Position numbers and translations under genes: made by a program. Of a stretch of DNA of 64,000 bases, positions 8,001 to 16,527 are shown in pieces; the stretch's first letter is position 1, and each line of letters starts with the position of its first letter. Source of the stretch: Nocardioides sp. zg-1230 (GTDB taxonomy: Bacteria > Actinomycetota > Actinomycetes > Propionibacteriales > Nocardioidaceae); assembly GCF_013155335.1 (NCBI RefSeq), contig NZ_JABJQZ010000001.1, positions 496,001 through 560,000 on the forward strand. Reading direction: 5' to 3'. A model generated the notes under the pieces. That model saw nothing but the letters and a program-made list of their open reading frames with translations. It did no database searches and was not told the DNA's origin.

Positions 8001-9197
8001 GTGCCCACCGCGAAGCCCCGCCCCACCCTCCTCGCTGCCAGGCTGGCCCACATCCCGCCGACGGTCTTCAGCGAGATGTCGGCCCTCGCCGTGCGGACCG
8101 GCGCCCTCAACCTCGGCCAGGGCTTCCCCGACGTGGACGGACCGGCGTCGGTGGTCGCGGCCGCGGAGGCGGCGCTGGAGGCCGGCGCCAACCAGTACGC
8201 CCCCGGCCTCGGCGTACCCGCCCTCCGCGGGGCGATCTCGCGCCACCAGCAGCGCCACTACGGTCTCGAGCCCGACCCCGACCGCGAGGTCGTGGTGACG
8301 ACCGGGTGCACGGAGGCGGTCGCCGCCGCGCTGCTCGCGCTCGTCGACCCGGGTGACGAGGTCGTCGTGCTCGAGCCCTACTACGACTCCTACGTCGCGA
8401 TGCTCGAGATGTGCGGTGCTCGGCGGACGCCGGTGACGCTGCGGGCACCTGACTTCCGTCCCGACCTCGACGAGCTGCGTGCGGCGGTCACCGACGACAC
8501 GCGGCTGATCCTGCTCAACACGCCGCACAACCCCACCGGGACCGTGCTCACGCGCGAGGAGCTGCAGGTCGTCGCCGACCTCGCGATCGAGCACGACGTG
8601 ATCGTGGTGACCGACGAGGTCTACGAGCACCTGGTCTTCGACGACGCGCGCTCCGCCGAGGGACACGTGCCGATCGCGACGCTGCCGGGCATGTGGGAGC
8701 GCACGCTCACCCTCTCCAGCGCCGGCAAGTCCTACAGCTTCACCGGCTGGAAGGTCGGCTGGGCGACCGGTCCCGAACCCCTCGCGCAGGCAGTCCTCGC
8801 GGCCAAGCAGTGGCTCACGTTCACCTCCGGCTCACCGCTCCAGCCCGCCGTCGCGCACGCGCTCGACCACGAGCCTGACTGGCCGCGCGAGCTCGCCCGC
8901 GACCTGCAGGGGCGCCGCGACCTGCTCTGCGACGGGCTCGCCGCCGCGGGCCTGCCGCCGCGGGTGCCGGAGGGCACCTACTTCGCCACCACCGACATCA
9001 GCCACCTCGGCTGGCCGGACGGCCGTGCGTTCTGCCTGGCGCTGCCCGACCTGGCCGGCGTGGTCGCCATCCCGACGCAGGGGTTCTACGACGACCAGCA
9101 GGCGGGCCGACAGCTCGTGCGCTGGGCGTTCTGCAAGGAGCGCGACGTGATCACCGAGGGCGTACGACGACTCGCCGCCGCGGACCTGTCGCGCTGA
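8001..9197 (+). CDS. Class I/II PLP aminotransferase, DapC-like
   Basis: A 398-residue fold-type I aminotransferase. Visible elements are the NLGQGFPD start of the small domain (residues 34-41), NTPHNPTG (about 173-180), TDEVYEHL (about 203-210) and the PLP lysine in SSAGKSYSFTGWKVGW. Wording closely follows mycobacterial Rv0858c, proposed as N-succinyldiaminopimelate aminotransferase (DapC) in lysine and peptidoglycan precursor synthesis; kynurenine or methionine aminotransferase activity remains possible for this clade. A TAGCGT box 6 bases before the GTG suggests a leaderless mRNA. It is divergent from pyrE with only 54 bases between start codons. Confidence 0.85.
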   Translation: MPTAKPRPTLLAARLAHIPPTVFSEMSALAVRTGALNLGQGFPDVDGPASVVAAAEAALEAGANQYAPGLGVPALRGAISRHQQRHYGLEPDPDREVVVTTGCTEAVAAALLALVDPGDEVVVLEPYYDSYVAMLEMCGARRTPVTLRAPDFRPDLDELRAAVTDDTRLILLNTPHNPTGTVLTREELQVVADLAIEHDVIVVTDEVYEHLVFDDARSAEGHVPIATLPGMWERTLTLSSAGKSYSFTGWKVGWATGPEPLAQAVLAAKQWLTFTSGSPLQPAVAHALDHEPDWPRELARDLQGRRDLLCDGLAAAGLPPRVPEGTYFATTDISHLGWPDGRAFCLALPDLAGVVAIPTQGFYDDQQAGRQLVRWAFCKERDVITEGVRRLAAADLSR

Positions 9198-9215
9198 GGC
9201 GCTGCCGGGCGGGGT

Positions 9216-10058
9216 TCAGCGGCCCGGGTAGTCCCGCGGCGGGTGCTCGGAGCCGTCCGACCCCTCGTCGCCGGTCGGCCGCGGCTGGCCGTAGGGGTTG
9301 TCCTGGCTGCCCGGGCCGTAGGCGTCGCCCTGGCCGTAGGGCGAGCTGCTCGGCGGCGGCGGGTACTGCGGCGACGACTGCGGACCGGGCTGGGGGTACT
9401 GGCCGTAGGGGTCGGGCGCCGTCGAGCCCGTGCCGTACTGGCCGGCGCCGGGGTACTGCTGGCCGTACTGCTGGCCGTACTGGGCGGGCATCCCGTCGTA
9501 GCCCGAGGTGCCCTTGAACCAGTCGCCCGCACCGCCCACGAAGAGCAGCACGATCACGGCGATCGAGGCGATGAGCGTGACGACCGAGACCCCGCTGGTG
9601 ACGCCGAGGAGGGAGAACAGGGCCACCACGGCGCTGGAGATGACGAGCAGGATCCGGGCGACGTTGGAACGCCGGAGGACGAACACGGCGAGCACGATGG
9701 CGATGATCGCCCAGACGACGAGGCCCAGGATGACGGCGACGATCACGCCCACCGCGGACTCGGCGTCGATGTTGGCGTCCTGGAACTCCGGGACGCGCTC
9801 CATCTCGGTGATGACCTGGTCTCGGGCGACGAGCAGGGCGAGAGCGGTGAAGCCGAACAGCACGGCGGTGATGGCCGAGAAGACGATGGTGATCCAGGCG
9901 GCGGCGGTCACGGTGCCGGGGCGCCGGCCACCGGCCGGCTGCTGGCCGTAGGGCTGTCCGTAGGCCGGCTGCTGGCCGTAGGGATAGGGCTGCCCGCTCG
10001 GTTGCTGGCCGTAGGGGTCCTGGCCGTAGGGCTGGTGCGTGGGTCCCTGCTCGCTCAT
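9216..10058 (-). CDS. Pro/Gln/Tyr-rich membrane protein with PYGQ repeats
   Basis: A 280-residue protein with three parts. An N-terminal low-complexity segment (about 1-45) is built of PYGQQP-type repeats. A hydrophobic core (about 50-185) has four predicted helices. A C-terminal tail is again rich in Tyr, Gln, Gly and Pro. This layout is common in actinobacterial membrane proteins of the DUF4190-like type, whose function is unknown. The repeats are encoded by recurrent CTGGCCGTAGGG-type DNA, which makes the region prone to length change. It lies in the same direction as the next gene (10116-11339), which has a related proline-rich linker. Confidence 0.65.
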   Translation of the reverse strand: MSEQGPTHQPYGQDPYGQQPSGQPYPYGQQPAYGQPYGQQPAGGRRPGTVTAAAWITIVFSAITAVLFGFTALALLVARDQVITEMERVPEFQDANIDAESAVGVIVAVILGLVVWAIIAIVLAVFVLRRSNVARILLVISSAVVALFSLLGVTSGVSVVTLIASIAVIVLLFVGGAGDWFKGTSGYDGMPAQYGQQYGQQYPGAGQYGTGSTAPDPYGQYPQPGPQSSPQYPPPPSSSPYGQGDAYGPGSQDNPYGQPRPTGDEGSDGSEHPPRDYPGR

Positions 10059-10115
10059 GCGCCTATCTCATCACGTGGGCGGTTGGCCGCGCGCCGTCGC
10101 CGAGCCGAGGGCGGC

Positions 10116-11339
10116 TCAGCGCGGGTCCAGCTCGAACCAGCGACGTACGTCGCCGCGCCGCAGGCAGACGACGGTCGCCAGCGCGGCCGCGGCCGGGAGC
10201 AGCACGAGCGGGGTGTTGAGCACCAGGGCGAAGCAGGCGCCGGCGCTGAAGGCGGCGCTGACCATCAGGCCGCGGCGCGCCCATTCCCGACGCGCCATCG
10301 CGAAGCCGGCGAGGACCAGCGCGACGAGGCACCAGACGACGAAGGCCCCGGCCAGCGCGAACACGGTCGTGCGCACCTGCTCCAGGCTCAGCCCGTCGTC
10401 AAGCAGCTCGGGCTGCTGCTGCTCCAGGACGCTCTGCAGGAAGTCCGGGGAGAAGCCGGCGATCGCGAGCCACAGCAGCGAGAGCGTCAGGAGCCCGCCG
10501 GCGGTGACGACGGTGATCACGAACGCCGCGACCATCGCGCCGGGCCGCGCGAGGAGGAGCTGCCGCCGCTGCCAGTCGGGTGCCGGGGATGCGGCGTACG
10601 GCGCCGGGACGGGCTGGTGCGCACCTGGCTGCTGGGGGAGGGGCTGCTGCGGGAGGGGCTGGCCGTACGGCGACTCGGCCGGGCGGTCGACGGGGTGCTG
10701 CTGCGTGGGCGGGCCGGGCTCACCGAAGGGCCTGCTGGCCGGCGGTGGGGTGTCGGGCACCGCGCTGTCGGCGGGCGGGCGGCCCCACGGGTCGGCGGGC
10801 CCGGACGAACCGGGGGCGCCGGGGGCGCCGGGGGCGTCCCATGGCGTACGGGCCGAGGCGTCGCGATCCGCGGTCCTGTCCTTCGGTGGCGCCGGCTCCG
10901 GCGGCGTCCAGCGACCGGTGGCGAACCACTCCCGCGCGGGCTGCATCCACAGCATCGCCGCCCCCGCGGCGACGAAGGACCCGGCCAACCCGCCGGCCGG
11001 GATGCCGGTGAGGAAGACGACGACCGCGAACAGGGTGAGCGCCAGGCGCGAGGAGCGGTCGGGCTTGCGGACGTACCAGCCGAGGATCGCGGTCGCGCAC
11101 GCGCAGGCCGCGGCGACCATGCACGAGACCCGCAGGAGCTCGGTCGTGCTGGAGACGGTCAGGCCCAGTGAGGAGAACGGCGCGTCGGCGAGGACGTCGC
11201 GGATCGCCTCCTGCGTCTCGAGGCTGCCGAGCGAGGTGACCCGCTGCCACGCGGTGAGGAGCACCACCACCGAGGAGAACATGACGATGCCCGAGGCCAG
11301 GCTGACCTGGGGCGGGCGGTGCGTGGTGGGCTGGCTCAC
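10116..11339 (-). CDS. Membrane protein with long proline-rich central linker
   Basis: A 407-residue protein with an N-terminal hydrophobic part of about four helices (roughly 13-130), a proline-, glycine- and glutamine-rich linker (about 140-245) and a second hydrophobic part of about four helices (about 257-390). I do not recognise a catalytic domain. The linker carries PYGQPLPQQPLPQQPG-type low complexity like the neighbouring gene at 9216-10058, so the two may be related or act together. The GTG at 11339 is chosen because a GACAAT box lies 6 bases upstream on the minus strand. Confidence 0.65.
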   Translation of the reverse strand: MSQPTTHRPPQVSLASGIVMFSSVVVLLTAWQRVTSLGSLETQEAIRDVLADAPFSSLGLTVSSTTELLRVSCMVAAACACATAILGWYVRKPDRSSRLALTLFAVVVFLTGIPAGGLAGSFVAAGAAMLWMQPAREWFATGRWTPPEPAPPKDRTADRDASARTPWDAPGAPGAPGSSGPADPWGRPPADSAVPDTPPPASRPFGEPGPPTQQHPVDRPAESPYGQPLPQQPLPQQPGAHQPVPAPYAASPAPDWQRRQLLLARPGAMVAAFVITVVTAGGLLTLSLLWLAIAGFSPDFLQSVLEQQQPELLDDGLSLEQVRTTVFALAGAFVVWCLVALVLAGFAMARREWARRGLMVSAAFSAGACFALVLNTPLVLLPAAAALATVVCLRRGDVRRWFELDPR

Positions 11340-11483
11340 GCCCCCATTGTCCCCGCTGGGCCCTGAGGGCCGCACAGGGCGTTGGAAGGCGACCACTCCG
11401 GGGTCTCTCAGGGTCGTCCTCAGGGACCGGCGGGGTGCCGTCCCCGATGTGCCGGGCGCCCCCGCGCGGCGAGGGTTGGACCC

Positions 11484-12389
11484 ATGATCAGCGTCGAGCA
11501 CCTCACCAAGCAGTACGGCCCCTTCACGGCCGTCGACAACGTCTCCTTCACGGCCGCGACCGGTCGCGTGACCGGCTTCCTCGGTCCCAACGGCGCCGGC
11601 AAGTCCACGACCATGCGCATGATGGTCGGCCTCACCCGGCCCAGCGCCGGGCAGGTCACCATCACCGGCCGCGACTACCACGAGCTGGTCAACCCCGGCC
11701 TCGAGGTCGGCGTGCTGCTGGACGCTTCCGCACAGCACGCCGGTCGCACCGGCCGCGAGATCCTCGCGATCGCTGCGCAGACGATGGGGCTGCCCAAGTC
11801 ACGCGTCGCCGCGACCCTGGCCCGCGTGGGCCTCACCGAGGACGAGTCCGAGCGTCGGGTCCGCAACTACTCCCTCGGCATGCGCCAGCGCCTCGGCATC
11901 GCGACCGCCCTCATCGGCGACCCGCAGGTGCTGGTCCTCGACGAGCCCGCCAACGGCCTGGACCCGGCCGGCATCCGCTGGATGCGCGACCTGCTCCGCG
12001 GCTTCGCCGACCAGGGCGGCACCGTGCTGCTGTCCTCGCACCTGCTCCACGAGATCGAGGTCATCGCCGACGACATCGTCGTCATCGGCCAGGGTCGCAT
12101 CGTGGCGCAGGGCAGCAAGTCCGAGCTGCTCGCCGCGGCCGGCACCCTCGTCCGCACCGCAGACCCCTCCCAGAAGGACCGCCTCGCCCGTGCCCTGCAC
12201 GAGGCGTCGGTCGTCACCACCCCGATCGACGGCGGCCTGCGTGCCGACGCCGATCCCGAGCTCGTGGGCGAGACGGCACACCGTGCCGGTGTGGTCCTGC
12301 GCGAGCTGCGCGCCGCCGACGGCGCCGGCCTGGAGGAGATGTTCCTCGAGCTCACCGCCGAGACCGCCCGTGAAGGAGCAGCAGCATGA
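11484..12389 (+). CDS. ABC transporter ATP-binding protein
   Basis: A 301-residue ATPase with Walker A GPNGAGKST (residues 37-45), the signature YSLGMRQRLGIA (about 129-140), Walker B VLVLDEPANGLDP (about 149-161) and the switch histidine in SSHLLHE. The residual C-terminal 90 residues follow the DrrA/CcmA-type exporter layout. It is coupled to the permease gene downstream by a 4-base ATGA overlap, forming a simple two-gene ABC-2 exporter. Substrate is unknown; antibiotic or lipid export is common for the family. A GAGGGT box 7 bases before the ATG suggests a leaderless message. The frame is open upstream, but family alignment begins at this Met. Confidence 0.92.
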   Translation: MISVEHLTKQYGPFTAVDNVSFTAATGRVTGFLGPNGAGKSTTMRMMVGLTRPSAGQVTITGRDYHELVNPGLEVGVLLDASAQHAGRTGREILAIAAQTMGLPKSRVAATLARVGLTEDESERRVRNYSLGMRQRLGIATALIGDPQVLVLDEPANGLDPAGIRWMRDLLRGFADQGGTVLLSSHLLHEIEVIADDIVVIGQGRIVAQGSKSELLAAAGTLVRTADPSQKDRLARALHEASVVTTPIDGGLRADADPELVGETAHRAGVVLRELRAADGAGLEEMFLELTAETAREGAAA

Positions 12390-13222
12390 CCACCCAGATC
12401 CAGGCCGCGACCCAGGCCCCCGCCCCGCCCGCGGCGGCCGCACCCGAGGCGCCCGCCGGGCGACGCGTCGTACGGCCCATCCCCATGACCCGGCTGGTCG
12501 GCGTCGAGCTGCGCAAGATGTTCGACACCCGCGCGGGCTTCTGGATGATGGCCAGCGTCGGCATCGTCTCGGTCCTCGCGACCGCCGCGGTGATCATCTG
12601 GGCGCCCGACGAGGCGATCACCCAGAACACCTTCTCCACCGCGATCGGCATGCCGCTGTCGGTGGTCCTGCCCATCATCGCGATCCTGTCGGTCACCGGT
12701 GAGTACAGCCAGCGCACCGGCCTGACGACGTACACGTTGGTGCCGTGGCGTGGCCGGGTGATGGCGGCCAAGGTCGTCTCGACGCTGCTCGTCGGCGTGG
12801 CGGCCATGTTCGTCGCCCTCGCGGTCGGCGCGCTCGGCAACGTGGTGGGCTCGGCGATCACCGGCCTCGACGCGACGTGGGACATCACGCTCACGCAGTT
12901 CGGCAACATCGTGCTCGCCAACGTGCTCGGCATGCTGATGGGCTTCATGCTCGGCGTGCTGTTCCGCAGCTCGGCCGGCGCGATCGTGGGCTACTTCGTC
13001 TACTCGCTGGTCCTGCCCGTGGCCTTCGGGACGCTGGCCGCCTTCCAGGAGTGGTTCCGCGACCTGCAGCCGTGGGTCGACGTGAACTTCGCCGTCACCC
13101 GGCTCTTCGACCAGACGATGACGGCCGAGTACTGGCAGCAGCTCGGCGTCTCGACGCTGGTCTGGCTCTGGATCCCGCTGGCCATCGGCCTGCGCGCGAT
13201 CCTGCGTGCCGAGGTCAAGTAG
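12386..13222 (+). CDS. ABC-2 type permease
   Basis: A 278-residue membrane protein with a proline/alanine-rich N-terminal 40 residues and six predicted helices (from about residue 60 to the C-terminus), the layout of ABC-2 exporters. The short cytosolic element LVGVELRKMFDTRAGFW (about 36-52) before the first helix is typical and probably contacts the ATPase. It overlaps the ATPase gene by 4 bases, so both are made together as one exporter. A strong stem-loop lies 24 bases after the stop. Confidence 0.88.
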   Translation: MTTQIQAATQAPAPPAAAAPEAPAGRRVVRPIPMTRLVGVELRKMFDTRAGFWMMASVGIVSVLATAAVIIWAPDEAITQNTFSTAIGMPLSVVLPIIAILSVTGEYSQRTGLTTYTLVPWRGRVMAAKVVSTLLVGVAAMFVALAVGALGNVVGSAITGLDATWDITLTQFGNIVLANVLGMLMGFMLGVLFRSSAGAIVGYFVYSLVLPVAFGTLAAFQEWFRDLQPWVDVNFAVTRLFDQTMTAEYWQQLGVSTLVWLWIPLAIGLRAILRAEVK

Positions 13223-13245
13223 GTCCCCTCTACTGCCTCAGGCGA

Positions 13246-13283
13246 GTCAGCGGCTGCCGGTCGGGGGACCGGCGGCCGCTGAC
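13246..13283 (+). terminator. Stem-loop terminator after the ABC exporter operon
   Basis: Arms at 13246-13262 and 13267-13283 pair over 17 bases with one G.T wobble and a GGGG loop. It sits between the permease stop and the -10 box of the isochorismatase gene. There is no T-tract immediately after it. Confidence 0.7.
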
Positions 13284-13304
13284 GTCTTCTGACAGGGTGG
13301 CGGC

Positions 13305-13850
13305 ATGCACCCCGACGCCTGGCTGGTCGTCATCGACCCGCAGCGGATCTTCGCCTCACCGGACAGCGCGTGGGGCTCGCCGATGTTCCCCGGCATCGTG
13401 GAGCCCGTACGACGACTCGCGTCCGCCGCGGGCGAGCGCACCGTGGTCACGCGCTGGGTGCCCGCCGCCGAGCCGCAGGGCAGCTGGGAGGCGTACATGC
13501 GGGCCTGGCCGTTCGCCGCCGTCCCCGAGGGCGACCCGCTGCTCGACCTCGTGCCCGAGATGGAGGGCCTGGCGAACGAGGTGGTGTCGCTCCCGACCTT
13601 CGGCAAGTGGGGCTACGCCCTCCAGGCCGTGACGGGCCCGCTCCCCCACCTGGTGCTCGCCGGGGTGAGCACGGACTGCTGCGTCGTGTCGACCGCCCTG
13701 GCGGCCGCCGACGCGGGGGCGACGATCACCGTCGTCACGGACGCCTGCGCCGGCTCGACGCCGGACAACCACGAGGCGGCGATGACGGTGATGTCGCTCT
13801 ACCCGCCGCAGATCACGCTCGCCACCACCGACGAGGTGCTCGCTCCGTGA
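13305..13850 (+). CDS. Isochorismatase-family cysteine hydrolase
   Basis: A 181-residue alpha/beta hydrolase of the isochorismatase/nicotinamidase superfamily. The first catalytic Asp is in VVIDPQRIF (about residue 9), and the nucleophilic cysteine is in GVSTDCCVVSTALAA (about 122-136). The general-base lysine is probably in FGKWGY. Members hydrolyse amides or vinyl ethers; here the substrate is not known. The GTG start of the PfkB-type kinase overlaps this gene's stop (GTGA), so the two form an operon, which suggests a nucleoside or cofactor salvage step. A CAGGGT box 6 bases before the ATG suggests leaderless transcription. Confidence 0.82.
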   Translation: MHPDAWLVVIDPQRIFASPDSAWGSPMFPGIVEPVRRLASAAGERTVVTRWVPAAEPQGSWEAYMRAWPFAAVPEGDPLLDLVPEMEGLANEVVSLPTFGKWGYALQAVTGPLPHLVLAGVSTDCCVVSTALAAADAGATITVVTDACAGSTPDNHEAAMTVMSLYPPQITLATTDEVLAP

Positions 13851-14785
13851 GCCGGGTGATCCACACCGGCCAGGCCCTGGTCGATGTCGTCGTCGAGGTC
13901 CCCGACCTGCCGGACCGCGGGCAGAACGTGATGGCCGCGTCGGCCACCGACTACGCGGGCGGCACGGTCACCGTGCTGCTGGCGGCGGCCCGGTTCGGTG
14001 CGGCGTGCGTGCAGGCCGGGGCCATCGGCACGGGGCCCCACGGCGACCTGATCCGCGCAGCACTCACCGCGGCCGGGATCGGGGTGTCGGCCCCGCCGGT
14101 CGAGGGCGTCGACACCGGCATCTGCGTCGTCATGGTCGAGCCCAGCGCGGAGCGCACCTTCGTCACGACGCTGGGCGCGGAGCGTCGGATCAGCGTCGCC
14201 TCCCTGGCCACCTCGGACCCTCAGCCCGGTGACCTGGTCTGCGTCACCGGCTTCTCCCTGGCCCTCGACACCACCCGCGACCCGCTGCTCGCCTGGCTGC
14301 CGACGCTGCACCCCGACGTCGTGGTCGTGCTCGACCCGGGTGCCGCGTTCGCCGGCCTGGACGAGGACGTCCGGGTCGCGATGCTGGCGGTCACCGACGT
14401 CTGGTCGAGCAACGCCGAGGAGGCCGAGGACGTGCTCCGTGCGGTCGGAGGCGAGGTGCCCGGCGACCTGGCGGCGCTCACCACCGCGGTCGCCCCGCTG
14501 CTGCGCGGCGACGCGGTCGCGATCGTCCGCGACGGGCCGGAGGGCTGCGCCGTGCACGTGCGCGGCGAGACGACGTACGTCCCCGGGTTCCCGCAGACGC
14601 CCGTCGACACCAACGGCGCGGGCGACACCCACACCGGCGCGCTCCTGGCGGAGGTGGCCGCCGGTACGCCGTGGGCCGAGGGCTGCCGGCGGGCCAACGC
14701 GGCCGCCGCCATCAAGGTCACCCGACGCGGGCCGGAGTCCGCCCCGACCGCGGCCGAGGTCGACGCGTTCCTCGCCGGGGGCTGA
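13847..14785 (+). CDS. PfkB-family carbohydrate/nucleoside kinase
   Basis: A 312-residue ribokinase-fold kinase. It has the N-terminal glycine-rich substrate region (DYAGGTVTVLLAAARFGA, about 36-53) and the family signature PVDTNGAGDTHTGALL (about 248-263) with the catalytic aspartate and anion hole. It phosphorylates a sugar, sugar-like or nucleoside hydroxyl with ATP; the exact substrate cannot be told. The GTG start overlaps the isochorismatase stop by 4 bases. The rare Asn and His in the signature (usual forms are DTTGAGD or DTVGAGD followed by F/A) are a small oddity. Confidence 0.85.
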   Translation: MSRVIHTGQALVDVVVEVPDLPDRGQNVMAASATDYAGGTVTVLLAAARFGAACVQAGAIGTGPHGDLIRAALTAAGIGVSAPPVEGVDTGICVVMVEPSAERTFVTTLGAERRISVASLATSDPQPGDLVCVTGFSLALDTTRDPLLAWLPTLHPDVVVVLDPGAAFAGLDEDVRVAMLAVTDVWSSNAEEAEDVLRAVGGEVPGDLAALTTAVAPLLRGDAVAIVRDGPEGCAVHVRGETTYVPGFPQTPVDTNGAGDTHTGALLAEVAAGTPWAEGCRRANAAAAIKVTRRGPESAPTAAEVDAFLAGG

Positions 14786-14831
14786 GCGAAAAGGCACGCA
14801 CGGCCCGTCACCACGCCGTACGTTTCCCGAC

Positions 14832-15422
14832 ATGCCTCTCTTCCGCCGGTCGAAGGACGACACGCCCCCTCCGCTGCTCGTGGACGTGCACCTGGCCGCG
14901 CGGGTGCAACCCGTGCACCGGGGCGAGATCTACGAGGACCCGCTGCAGGGGGCCTTCGACCAGTTCCTGCCCGGCAGCCAGGTCGTGGGCGGCGGGTCCC
15001 AGCTCGACCCCGAGCACGGGGTCCTGTCCTGCGACCTCGAGGTCGAGCTGCGCGGTGACCGCGACCGAGGGCTGGACCTGCTCGTCAAGGCGCTGGAGCT
15101 GTACGGCGCCCCGGTGGGGTCGACCTACACCGTGGTCGACGAGCCGGCCGTGCCCTTCGGTCGTACGCACGGGGTGGCGCTGTCCCTCGACGGGACGTCC
15201 CTGCCGGCCGAGGTCTACGCGGACAACGACGTCAACGAGCTGATCGGCGCACTGACGACCGAGCTCGGCGAGACGGCCGTGCTGCAGTCGTGGTGGGAGG
15301 GGCCACGACGGACGAACCTCTACTTCTACGGCGACGACCCCGGACGGATCCGCGACGTGCTGTGGTCGGCCGCGACCCGCTTCCCGCTCGCGCAGTCGAG
15401 CCTCGTGGAGGACATCACCTGA
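14832..15422 (+). CDS. Conserved-looking hypothetical protein, 196 residues
   Basis: I do not recognise this soluble 196-residue protein. It has no signal peptide or membrane helix. It starts with a short basic RRSKDD segment and continues as a mixed alpha/beta acidic protein with a HRGEIYEDPLQGAFDQFLPGSQVVGGGSQL stretch. The start is well supported: TACGTT at 14819-14824 lies 7 bases before the ATG, so it is probably a leaderless single-gene unit. It is convergent with the YihY/BrkB gene, with 18 bases between stops. Codon use is like the neighbours, so it looks native. Confidence 0.62.
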   Translation: MPLFRRSKDDTPPPLLVDVHLAARVQPVHRGEIYEDPLQGAFDQFLPGSQVVGGGSQLDPEHGVLSCDLEVELRGDRDRGLDLLVKALELYGAPVGSTYTVVDEPAVPFGRTHGVALSLDGTSLPAEVYADNDVNELIGALTTELGETAVLQSWWEGPRRTNLYFYGDDPGRIRDVLWSAATRFPLAQSSLVEDIT

Positions 15423-15440
15423 CGCGAGCCGCGCGGGGCG

Positions 15441-16526
15441 TCAGCCGTCCGACCGACTCGCCTGCGACTCGCGCAGCCTGCGGCCACGCTCGATGTCCTC
15501 CTGCTCCTTGGCGGCCGCCTTGTCGGACTTGCGGGTGTCGCGCGGGGGAAGCTGCAGCTCCTCCTCGGCGGCGATGCCGGCCTGCAGCTGGCGGCCGCGC
15601 TCGAGCTCGGCGTCGAGCTCGGCACCGAAGAGCAGGGCCAGGTTGGTGATCCACAGCCACAGCAGGAACGCGATGACGCCGGCCAGCGAGCCGTACGTCT
15701 TGTCGTAGCTGGAGAAGTTGGCGACGTAGAAGCCGAACGCCGCGGAAGCGATCACCCACACCACGATGGCGACGATCGCGCCGACGCTGATCCAGCGGAA
15801 CTTCGGCTGCTTGACGTTGGGGGTGGCGTAGTAGAGGAGTGCCACGATCAGCACGACCACCGCGAGCAGCACCGGCCACTTGGCAATGCTCCACACCGTC
15901 ACCGCGGCCGACTCCAGCCCGATCGCGCTGCCCACGGCCTCGGCGGCGGGGCCGGTCAGCACGAGCCCGAGGGCGACGATGGCAGCGAGCACCACGGTCA
16001 CGAGCGTGACCAGCAGCATGGTGGGGCGCAGCTTCCAGATCGGACGTCCCTCGTCGATCTCGTAGATGCGGTTCATCCCGCGACCGAAGGCGCCGACGTA
16101 GCCGGACGCGGACCACAGGGCGGTCGCGAGTCCGATGACGAGGGCGAGACCGGCGCCCTGGCTCGAGGCGAGCTCGGTCAGCGGGGACTCGAGCGTCTCC
16201 GCCGCCGACGAGGCGCCGACGTCGCGCAGGACCTGCAGCAACGTGTCGACGGTCTGCTGCTGCTGGCCCACGAGGCCGACCAGCGACAGCAGGGCGATCG
16301 CGGCGGGGAACATCGCCAGGACGGCGTAGTAGGTGAGAGCCGCGGCGAGGTCGGTGCACTCGTCGTCCATGAACTCGCGGACGGTCTTGCGCAGCGCGTA
16401 GCCCCACGTGGGCTTCACGAGGTCGCTGGGTGAGTCGGGCTTGCGGGAGGCGTCGGCCGCGGGGGCGGTCCGCTCCCGCTCCTCGCTCCTGGACTCGCTG
16501 TCGGCGGGGGTCGATCGGTGGGTCAT
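15441..16526 (-). CDS. YihY/virulence factor BrkB-family membrane protein
   Basis: A 361-residue protein with an acidic/Ser-rich N-terminal tail (1-40), about six membrane helices (about 60-310) and a charged C-terminal tail rich in Lys, Arg and Gln. The segment DLAAALTYYAVLAMFPAAIALLSLVGLVG (about 58-86) is the classic YihY/BrkB signature. These proteins are often misnamed ribonuclease BN; they are membrane proteins of uncertain transport function. The gene starts one base after the P450 stop codon, so it is translated from the same message. Confidence 0.88.
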   Translation of the reverse strand: MTHRSTPADSESRSEERERTAPAADASRKPDSPSDLVKPTWGYALRKTVREFMDDECTDLAAALTYYAVLAMFPAAIALLSLVGLVGQQQQTVDTLLQVLRDVGASSAAETLESPLTELASSQGAGLALVIGLATALWSASGYVGAFGRGMNRIYEIDEGRPIWKLRPTMLLVTLVTVVLAAIVALGLVLTGPAAEAVGSAIGLESAAVTVWSIAKWPVLLAVVVLIVALLYYATPNVKQPKFRWISVGAIVAIVVWVIASAAFGFYVANFSSYDKTYGSLAGVIAFLLWLWITNLALLFGAELDAELERGRQLQAGIAAEEELQLPPRDTRKSDKAAAKEQEDIERGRRLRESQASRSDG

Positions 16527-16527
16527 G

